Shown here: in pieces, positions 23,167 through 28,653 of the stretch
Numbering within the stretch: the stretch's first letter is position 1
Layout: the number at the start of each line of letters is the position of its first letter
DNA from: Candidatus Microgenomates bacterium
GTDB taxonomy: Bacteria; Patescibacteriota; Microgenomatia; Levybacterales; JACOYD01
Length of the DNA stretch: 28,653 bases
Direction of reading: 5' to 3'
Assembly: GCA_016182055.1 (NCBI GenBank)
Contig: JACOYD010000054.1
Coordinates: 1-28,653, forward strand
Made by a program: the position numbers and the translations under genes
The notes under the pieces: generated by a model
What the model saw: only the letters and a program-made list of their open reading frames with translations
Told to the model about the DNA's origin: nothing
Database searches by the model: none

Positions 23167-25478
23167 AAAGCATAGTTGAAAAACTGAACAAAGAACTAAG
23201 TTTGAGAAAGCCCCAAGAGTTATCTTTGGTGAAACTCCATGCTCTTTTAGAAAATGTGAGCCTTGGAAAAGAAGCACTTGAAGATATTGAAGCAAGACTT
23301 GTTGGCAATATTAAATTTGATACAGAGTTTCCATCCTTTACTTTTGCATTAGCAACTGGCGTTGGAAAAACAAGGCTAATGGCAGCAATGATCGCCTATC
23401 TGTATTATACAAAGGGGCTGAAAGATTTTTTTATTTTGACTCCTGGAGAAACGATATACACTAAAACTATTGATAACTTTACACCCTCAAGTAAAAAGTA
23501 TGTTTTTGACGGGCTAACTGATTTTCCAATGTTTAATCTTGTTACAGGAGAGAACTATACTCACGCAAACTTTGGCAACCAATTATTTGATGCGGTCAAT
23601 ATTTATGTCTTCAATATACAAAAGATTTTCAATGAGAGAACTGATGTTGAGTTTCGGTTTCATCGCTATCAAGAAACATTAGGGTCAAGTTTTGCCGAGC
23701 TCTTACAGCAAAAAGATTTAGTAATTCTGATGGATGAAAGTCATCGTTATAGAGGTCCAAAATCCATCAAGGCAATCAATCATCTCAAACCAGAATTGGG
23801 ACTGGAATTTACAGCAACACCAATAAGTGAAAACGTTGTTTACTCGTATAGTTTGGCTGATGCTATCAAGGACTCTAAGACAGCACTGGAAAGTCTTACA
23901 AATGGCAATGGTGCAAAAGGTGGTTATATCAAGGTTCCGTATGTGGTAGCGAGGAGTGATGATTTTACTTACAAAGGAGATATTGAACTTGTTAAACTTG
24001 AAGATGGGATACGCCGCCATCAGGCAAAGAAAGCATTAGTTGAGGAATACTGCAAAAATAATAAACTGCCTTTTGTTTTACCTGTTACCCTAATCACTAC
24101 TAAGAACATTCAGCACGCTAAAGACGTAAAAGCCCTTATCGAAAGTGATAATTTTTTTGATGGTTACTACAAAGGCAAGACATTATTAGTTACAAGCGAA
24201 AGTGAAGTTGACTCTATACACCAGCTTTTACAACTCGAAGAGCCGTATCCTAAAAATAAAAACGAAATAGTCATTCACGTAGACAAACTTAAAGAAGGTT
24301 GGGATGTAAAAAATGTCTATACAATTATTCCTTTTAGGGCATCCATTAGTAAAACACTTATTGAGCAAACGATTGGTCGAGGGTTGCGTTTACCTTTTGG
24401 GCAATTAACAGGAATTGAAGAATTGGATAGCCTTGATATTATTTCTCATGATAATTTTGCCCGGGTGTTAGCTGTTGCTCACGAAATAGCTGAAGGATTG
24501 TTGGGAGTCAAAAAAGCCGAGAAAAAAGAGGAATTAAAAACCTACGAGATAAAACCTACTGAAAATAAAAAACTGTGGGTTAAAATACCGCTTGTCGAAG
24601 CAAAAGTATATTCAAGCAATGAGCTGGAATTTTTCCCAATTAAACTACGACTTGAGGAGTTAAAGAAAATTACCCCAAAACTTTTTAAGACAGATATTGT
24701 CACAAAACAAAAAGAAGACATTGGTGAAGCGGAAGTTAAAGAGGAAATTGATCCCATAAACAGATTCGTTCGTTTGATTATCCAAGAAATGACCGAATTG
24801 GATATCTCACACAAGGCAGTTTTACAAAAGATTGTCAAACATTATCTCGATCAACTAAGTATTAAGGGTAAAGATTTATCAAAAATTGTCAAACTGCATG
24901 AACAGACAATTATTGATGACATAGTTCCGCAGATTTTCGATAAACTAAACGAACAGACAAAAATAAAATACAAGGTTATTGATGACCAACTGCCTTTTGA
25001 GCCGTATTTGAAAACTGTAAAAGTATCGGCTGTCCCGCTTGATAAAGATGGGGTAAGTGAGGCAGAATCACGAGGAAATATCATTGATGGTTACAAGCGA
25101 AGTGTTTACTCAAGTTATGTGTTTGACTCCGCGCAGGAGAAATTATTAGCTGACTCGCTGGAAAATGACAAGAGTGTGATTAGTTGGGTCAGACTTCGTA
25201 CTGGACAGTTGCCAATTAGGTATATTTATGGAGACTATAACCCGGATTTTGTAGTTGAACGAAAAGATGCCAACTATTTAGTTGAGGTAAAAGATAAAAG
25301 TAAGCTGGATAAAAAAGATCCTGAAGTAATAGAGAAAGCAAAACAAGCTGAAGAATGGTGTGAAATTGCCTCAAAAGCTACTGGCAAGAAATGGGTTTAT
25401 AAGTTGTTACCCCATACTTCTATTAACAGAGTAAATAGTTTTGATGCAATTGTGAGTAGTGCATATAAAATTGTCTAA
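23163..25478 (+). CDS. Type III restriction enzyme, Res (helicase-nuclease) subunit
   Basis: Res is the ATP-driven motor and nuclease that cuts unmodified DNA in complex with Mod. The 771-residue protein contains the P-loop ATGVGKT (64-70), a DEAD-like box DESH (191-194), the ATP-coupling FTATP, motif VI GRGLRLP (405-411), and a C-terminal PDDEXK nuclease: NPDFVV with Asp695 and LVEVKDK with Glu708 and Lys710. All catalytic residues are present, so the system looks intact. It is somewhat shorter than classic Res proteins (about 900 or more residues). It ends a three-gene operon; the next gene has its own promoter. Confidence 0.93.
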   Translation: MKSIVEKLNKELSLRKPQELSLVKLHALLENVSLGKEALEDIEARLVGNIKFDTEFPSFTFALATGVGKTRLMAAMIAYLYYTKGLKDFFILTPGETIYTKTIDNFTPSSKKYVFDGLTDFPMFNLVTGENYTHANFGNQLFDAVNIYVFNIQKIFNERTDVEFRFHRYQETLGSSFAELLQQKDLVILMDESHRYRGPKSIKAINHLKPELGLEFTATPISENVVYSYSLADAIKDSKTALESLTNGNGAKGGYIKVPYVVARSDDFTYKGDIELVKLEDGIRRHQAKKALVEEYCKNNKLPFVLPVTLITTKNIQHAKDVKALIESDNFFDGYYKGKTLLVTSESEVDSIHQLLQLEEPYPKNKNEIVIHVDKLKEGWDVKNVYTIIPFRASISKTLIEQTIGRGLRLPFGQLTGIEELDSLDIISHDNFARVLAVAHEIAEGLLGVKKAEKKEELKTYEIKPTENKKLWVKIPLVEAKVYSSNELEFFPIKLRLEELKKITPKLFKTDIVTKQKEDIGEAEVKEEIDPINRFVRLIIQEMTELDISHKAVLQKIVKHYLDQLSIKGKDLSKIVKLHEQTIIDDIVPQIFDKLNEQTKIKYKVIDDQLPFEPYLKTVKVSAVPLDKDGVSEAESRGNIIDGYKRSVYSSYVFDSAQEKLLADSLENDKSVISWVRLRTGQLPIRYIYGDYNPDFVVERKDANYLVEVKDKSKLDKKDPEVIEKAKQAEEWCEIASKATGKKWVYKLLPHTSINRVNSFDAIVSSAYKIV

Positions 25479-25513
25479 CCCCACCCATTTCTCTATCTTC
25501 TGATCCGGATTTC

Positions 25514-25522
25514 TGCTAAAAT
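25514..25522 (+). promoter_or_regulatory. Promoter of the HEPN gene cluster
   Basis: The extended -10 TG-C-TAAAAT lies ten bases before the ATG at 25533, predicting a leader of about 4 nt. A -35 box is not evident. The element is identical to the one at 17574. Confidence 0.55.
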
Positions 25523-25532
25523 TGAGCTCTAA

Positions 25533-26228
25533 ATGCCAATTATTCATAATCAGATAAATTTATTTTGGAGCAGACCAACTCTTGCTAACTTCAAGAAAAG
25601 CTTTTTTAGTAAAAGAATATATACCGAGGAAGACGCCGATCTGTTTTTAAAAATAGGTGCGTATTTAATAGAAGAGGCCAGAAGATATTCTGAAGAGCAT
25701 CGTCCCTGGCATGAATCAGAAAAATATGAGATTTGGAAGAATCCGATTATGGAGAATATTGACTATTCAATTGGTGCTGAATATTTAATGAAGGGTGTGT
25801 TTTTGAAAAATGGTTATGCAGTAAATACATCACCGAATTCAGGATTATCACATCCTATTAAACTCAAAAATAACAGAGGTAAACTTTCTCAAACAGAGGT
25901 CCACTTAATAAATTATACTGTTCAGCATATTGCAAAAATAGTTGATTTCACTGAATTTGATGCCAAACAGAAACAGGATAAAGAAACCGAAAGAGCTAAG
26001 GATAAGGGAGACCGGCTTAGAGGAATTACCAGTATGGGTATTCCTCATCCCACACCTAGACAACTTTTAGAATATATTCAATTTAAAAGAAACCATTCCT
26101 TACATAGACCATTTATTATTACCGAATTTACTGGAATTACAAGGCAATTGTTTGATTTTTTGGAATACATAGCTCAAAAAGGTGCTGGATCAACGCTTAA
26201 AGAGTTAGCAAAACTTATAGAGGATTAA
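25533..26228 (+). CDS. HEPN-like protein 1
   Basis: The 231-residue protein is not a family I can name, but it has HEPN features: a helical region with SIGAEYLMKGVFLKNGYAV (79-97), typical of the first HEPN helices, and RNHSLH (Arg186 to His191) followed by a long amphipathic helix. RNxxxH is the HEPN RNase signature. Many HEPN proteins are RNases or anti-phage effectors, so a role in defence is inferred. It is the first of three genes spaced by one and two bases. Confidence 0.6.
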   Translation: MPIIHNQINLFWSRPTLANFKKSFFSKRIYTEEDADLFLKIGAYLIEEARRYSEEHRPWHESEKYEIWKNPIMENIDYSIGAEYLMKGVFLKNGYAVNTSPNSGLSHPIKLKNNRGKLSQTEVHLINYTVQHIAKIVDFTEFDAKQKQDKETERAKDKGDRLRGITSMGIPHPTPRQLLEYIQFKRNHSLHRPFIITEFTGITRQLFDFLEYIAQKGAGSTLKELAKLIED

Positions 26229-26229
26229 T

Positions 26230-27327
26230 ATGCCAAGACCAAAATTCAAAACATTAATTATAGTCCCATATTTACCTTTAGAAGGTGTCATTGAGTTTAG
26301 TGGATTAAAGCTTTGGTCATTTCAGAAAAATCTTGATCAATTTGTTAAAGATGAACCTTTAAAAGACCACCTTAAAAAGCTCACTTCTTGCTATCAGTTT
26401 TATAGAGGTCATGTTTTACAGAACCCTACTATTATTTCTGTTGGTAGAGCAGATTTTTCAAATCCGTCAAGAAAAACAATTGCAAAAATTGAAGCTCTTA
26501 AAAACATACTTTTACTAGCTTCTGTGCTTGAGAATAATTCCTGGTCCTTTACAACCAGTGATAACTTCGAGGTTTTTTATCAAAGATTTAATGTTGGAGA
26601 TGATAATATCTCTACAAGCGGAGGTTCGATACATAGAATCTTAGCAGGTGGGTATAAATTAGGAGATATAGCATTTACCAAACCAGAGCATGTTAATATC
26701 CCATTAAGATTTAGTGCGAAAGGTTCCATAATAAGAGCTTTGGAGGATTGTCTTATAAATTCTTCTACTGTTCCAGCAAAAAGCCAAGTGATTCAAGCAC
26801 TAAACCCCTTCTTTAATGCTTATCGTAATAGCCATGAACATTCCCTTCAATCCAGAATCCTACTATTAATTATGACCTTTGAGTTATTATTTGGAGAAAC
26901 CGGAAGGCCTCAGTTTAGAACTAATATACAAAGATATTCTACTTTAGGTAGCTCCCTTACTATGCCGACTCACAACTATCCAATAGTAAACTATGGGAGA
27001 GTAACATCGCACGAACAACTTACATTGAATCAAATTTGGGCAGAGGAATTTTATAAACTAAGGCACAAAATTATTCATGGAGATACTGTATATAGTGATG
27101 ATTTTATTTTTAGCGACTTATTAAGTTTGGTTACTCCTAGAGAACCACATTTCGCAATTTCAGTTAATTTTTTTGTCGTTTGTGTAATTAATAAGTTGAG
27201 AGATTTAGGATTTACCAATGTACCTCGTTTAGTAATAAATCCTAATGCTAGAGCAGGATTATTTACAAAGAATATATCCGGTATAAAGAATGAGACTTTT
27301 AAGTTAGAAGAAATTATTACACTATAA
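26230..27327 (+). CDS. HEPN-like protein 2 (Apea-like)
   Basis: The C-terminal half of this 365-residue protein is Apea-HEPN-like: SRILLLIMTFELLFG forms the first helix and FYKLRHKIIHGDT carries the R-x4-H motif (Arg278, His283) found in this family. The N-terminal half (VPYLPLEGVIEFSGLKLWS, then helices) is not recognised and may sense a signal. Family members are common in defence islands. It sits one base after HEPN-like protein 1 and two bases before the third gene. Confidence 0.65.
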   Translation: MPRPKFKTLIIVPYLPLEGVIEFSGLKLWSFQKNLDQFVKDEPLKDHLKKLTSCYQFYRGHVLQNPTIISVGRADFSNPSRKTIAKIEALKNILLLASVLENNSWSFTTSDNFEVFYQRFNVGDDNISTSGGSIHRILAGGYKLGDIAFTKPEHVNIPLRFSAKGSIIRALEDCLINSSTVPAKSQVIQALNPFFNAYRNSHEHSLQSRILLLIMTFELLFGETGRPQFRTNIQRYSTLGSSLTMPTHNYPIVNYGRVTSHEQLTLNQIWAEEFYKLRHKIIHGDTVYSDDFIFSDLLSLVTPREPHFAISVNFFVVCVINKLRDLGFTNVPRLVINPNARAGLFTKNISGIKNETFKLEEIITL

Positions 27328-27329
27328 AT

Positions 27330-27869
27330 ATGGCAAGAGAAGAAATTATAGAAAAGTTGGATAAATTTCTAGCAAAATATTCAGTGCCTGATGAAGAATG
27401 TTATGTTGTGTATTTGCTAGTTGAAATTAGAAAACTTTTAGAAAGAGAAGGTAGCCCAAAGTTTCCTTTAGTCAGATTCTATTGCGATTGGACAGTACAT
27501 ACAAAAAAAGACCGGAGCCTTCAAGCAATCAAAGAAATAGTAGATAGGATTGACGGCTGTTTTTCTATACAATCCCATTATCTACTGAAGAGTGATGAAA
27601 TATTTAATTTCCTGAAAATGGCTGAATTAAGAAAAGAGTTTAACCAATTATTCAAGAGGTACAACTTACAAACTAATATATTGGGAGGTGATATTAGCTG
27701 GGCAAGTTTTGTTGACACCTTAACTAAAGCCCTATCCGAACAACCAATTTTAAATCCAAAGGCGGGGATAAAATCAATTAGCCTTGTTCCCTTCGGTAAA
27801 GGAAGGAATGCAATAAATATAGAATTTACTGACGGGAGAACAGATGCCATGGTTGGTGGCGAAAGATAA
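27330..27869 (+). CDS. Uncharacterised protein of the HEPN cluster
   Basis: The 179-residue protein has no domain I recognise. It is predicted alpha-helical in the first two thirds, with a Leu-rich helix (YVVYLLVEIRKLLERE) followed by RFYCDWTVHTKKDR, an Arg/His pair (Arg49, His57) too far apart for a normal HEPN motif; the C-terminus has beta strands (IKSISLVPFGKGRNAINIEF). No nucleotidyltransferase motif of the kind that pairs with HEPN toxins is seen. It may be an antitoxin, sensor or third subunit; that is speculation from gene order. An 8-bp hairpin overlaps its end. Confidence 0.65.
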   Translation: MAREEIIEKLDKFLAKYSVPDEECYVVYLLVEIRKLLEREGSPKFPLVRFYCDWTVHTKKDRSLQAIKEIVDRIDGCFSIQSHYLLKSDEIFNFLKMAELRKEFNQLFKRYNLQTNILGGDISWASFVDTLTKALSEQPILNPKAGIKSISLVPFGKGRNAINIEFTDGRTDAMVGGER

Positions 27870-27888
27870 ACCATGGTATGATTTTTTT
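27847..27888 (+). terminator. Weak intrinsic terminator of the HEPN cluster
   Basis: CCATGGTT and AACCATGG form an 8-bp stem with a 14-nt loop, overlapping the last codons, and a run of seven T residues (27882-27888) begins 5 bases later. The stem is A+T-rich and the spacing to the T run is loose, so the call is tentative. Confidence 0.4.
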
Positions 27889-27987
27889 AATCAAGAGAGG
27901 AAAAACAGTTTATTTACCTATCTTTTTTAAGAGTTGTTTGAGCCTCACTTTACTAAAAATATCCTTTCTTGATATAGAAAATCCCAG

Positions 27988-28015
27988 TTGAAAAATTAGT
28001 TAAAACTGCTATATT
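27988..28015 (+). promoter_or_regulatory. Promoter firing into the interleaved inverted repeats
   Basis: TTGAAA (27988-27993), a 16-bp spacer and an extended -10 TG-C-TATATT (28007-28015) make a good promoter. The predicted start, about 28022, falls on the first base or two of a long inverted repeat; no start codon is nearby. Confidence 0.6.
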
Positions 28016-28021
28016 AAAACC

Positions 28022-28110
28022 GTACTCAAATTTTTCCTTGCGATTTTTAATGGCCGCTTTGGACAGATTCGCAAGGATTTGAGTACGCCAGAGCGGCCAT
28101 TTTAGTTTTT
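28022..28110 (+). ncRNA. Candidate structured RNA or attenuator with interleaved stems
   Basis: Two inverted repeats are interleaved. Stem A pairs CGTACTCAAAT...CCTTGCGA (28021-28043, with four extra T residues) with TCGCAAGGATTTGAGTACG (28069-28087). Stem B pairs AATGGCCGCT (28049-28058, in the loop of A) with AGCGGCCATT (28092-28101). Stem B is followed by TTAGTTTTT, like an intrinsic terminator. Both stems at once would be a pseudoknot, hard to build with only four bases linking the 19-bp stem A to B; alternating A and B would be a switch. Next comes a small hairpin, GGATTGC-CTTTA-GCAATCC (28143-28161). Confidence 0.5.
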
Positions 28111-28187
28111 AAAAATGTTCTTTAAAATTTTTGCGTTTTTTGGGATTGCCTTTAGCAATCCGTTCGAGCGACAGTTTTTAGAGCTTC

Positions 28188-28285
28188 GGCCGAAGGCCGA
28201 GCGGAACAAAAGCCCGCCAGAGCAAAGCGCAGGCGGGCTACCGATTCGACTTAAAGCGAGTTCGAATTTTTTTGTAAACGCTCAC
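28188..28285 (-). repeat. 98-bp inverted repeat, right copy
   Basis: Perfect reverse complement of 17370-17467. Outside the repeat the two flanks share nothing obvious. Confidence 0.95.
28205..28239 (-). terminator. Intrinsic terminator in the right repeat
   Basis: The same stem and T-run as in the left copy, here on the - strand, so it would stop transcription entering the island from the right. Confidence 0.7.
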
Positions 28286-28301
28286 CATTTCGGATTTTGA
28301 A

Positions 28302-28385
28302 GCGGGATTGCCGGATTGGCTCCGGCTGGGTGGGGTCAGCCGGAGCTCTGCAAAGCCCCGATTGAATTCCGGCATAAGTCGCCGG
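28302..28385 (+). promoter_or_regulatory. Switch-like folded leader before the recombinase gene
   Basis: A strong hairpin, GCTCCGGCTG-GGTGGGGT-CAGCCGGAGC (28319-28346), has a GGGG loop that can pair with GCCCC at 28355-28359. Outside it, GCCGG (28310-28314) and a second GCCGG (28381-28385) both complement CCGGC at 28369-28373, so two alternative closings are possible. I recognise no known riboswitch. No Shine-Dalgarno site lies between this fold and the ATG at 28428. Confidence 0.4.
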
Positions 28386-28427
28386 TTAAAAAGAACAAAA
28401 AACGAGGAACGCAAAAATTTTACTTAT

Positions 28428-28653
28428 ATGAAATACATCGCATATTGTAGGAAATCTACAGATGAAAAAGATAAGCAGGTCTTATCTATTGATCAGCAAA
28501 TTGCAGAACTAAAAGAATTTGCCCTAAGAGAACATTTAGAAGTAATTGATTTTGTAACCGAGGCGAAAACCGCCAAAATCCCCGGCAGAGAGCAATTTGC
28601 CAATCTTTTAAATAGAATTGAAAAGGGGGAAGCACAGGGTATAGTTTCATGGC
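28428..28653 (+). CDS. Large serine recombinase, 3' end beyond the window
   Basis: The first 75 residues are the start of a resolvase/invertase catalytic domain: MKYIAYCRKSTDEKDKQV with the nucleophile Ser10, then LSIDQQIAELKEFA and GREQFANLLNRIEKGEAQGIVSW. The opening matches large serine recombinases (integrases of phages, islands and casettes), a type common in CPR genomes. It lies 143 bases outside the right 98-bp repeat. Because the gene is cut, its C-terminal domains cannot be judged. It is a natural candidate for the enzyme that moves or inverts the island, but nothing in the sequence proves that. Confidence 0.9.
   Translation, partial: MKYIAYCRKSTDEKDKQVLSIDQQIAELKEFALREHLEVIDFVTEAKTAKIPGREQFANLLNRIEKGEAQGIVSW

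Larger units (their letters stand above)
17370..28285. mobile_element. Accessory island bounded by 98-bp inverted repeats
   Basis: Perfect 98-bp inverted repeats at 17370-17467 and 28188-28285 enclose regulators, a restriction-modification pair and a HEPN gene cluster. The enclosed genes are visibly richer in A+T than the ATP synthase and pyrimidine genes to the left, and a large serine recombinase gene begins 143 bases beyond the right repeat. No target-site duplication is seen outside the repeats, so this is not a demonstrated transposon; it could be an invertible segment, an island whose true end lies beyond the window, or a region trapped between two copies of a dispersed repeat. Confidence 0.4.

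Noticed and set aside
27330..27869. Third gene of the HEPN cluster as a MNT-type nucleotidyltransferase antitoxin
   Set aside because: No GSxxxG...DxD-like motif is present, so the usual HEPN-MNT pairing is not supported.
28115..28300. A 61-codon open frame across the right 98-bp repeat
   Set aside because: It runs through hairpins and a repeat, has no ribosome binding site and no protein-like composition; the left copy of the repeat is not open in the same way.

Overview
The window is a stretch of bacterial chromosome that most resembles a Candidate Phyla Radiation (Patescibacteria, Microgenomates-like) genome. The evidence is indirect: very tight gene packing with 1-8 bp overlaps, a short AtpH, a 69-residue proton-type subunit c, a reduced DnaE, a type IV pilin, short in-frame repeats inside essential proteins, and a recombinase N-terminus of the kind common in these genomes. 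TGA is used as a stop (dnaE, atpF, atpG, pyrG, rplS), so the UGA-glycine code of Gracilibacteria does not apply. The assignment is an inference.

Positions 1-16515 are a housekeeping backbone on the + strand: gatB (5' end cut by the window), a GGDEF protein, dnaE, the complete F1Fo ATP synthase operon atpB-E-F-H-A-G-D-C, pyrF, pyrE, pyrG, guaA, rplS and yraN. Most internal genes overlap or abut; atpE and pyrE have strong Shine-Dalgarno sites. The likely first genes of transcripts (atpB, pyrG, rplS) have good promoters whose -10 box sits only 5-14 nt before the ATG, so several messages should be leaderless or nearly so. A type IV pilin gene (16502-16906, -) converges on yraN, followed by a tRNA-Glu-like gene with a poorly paired acceptor stem and a small gene that appears frameshifted just after its start codon.

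Positions 17370-28285 form an A+T-richer accessory island bounded by a perfect 98-bp inverted repeat, each copy carrying an inward-acting intrinsic terminator. Left to right it holds: a candidate structured small RNA; a hairpin-rich non-coding stretch; a Pro/Glu-rich winged-helix regulator; a TrpR-like (YerC/YecD) regulator with a perfect operator palindrome between its -35 and -10 boxes, coupled to a small membrane protein; an orphan coiled-coil protein on the - strand; and a defence block. The defence block is a PDDEXK/DUF5655 protein plus a type III restriction-modification pair (Mod, Res), then a separately promoted three-gene operon encoding two proteins with HEPN-type R-x4-H motifs and one unrecognised protein. 

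After the HEPN operon comes a promoter firing into two interleaved inverted repeats (candidate small RNA or attenuator), the right 98-bp repeat, a second switch-like fold, and the start of a large serine recombinase gene that runs off the window. The most interesting elements are the HEPN trio beside the type III system, the two candidate structured RNAs at the island ends, the 98-bp inverted repeats next to a recombinase, and the leaderless-promoter architecture. I had no tools; all pairings and motifs were read by eye.
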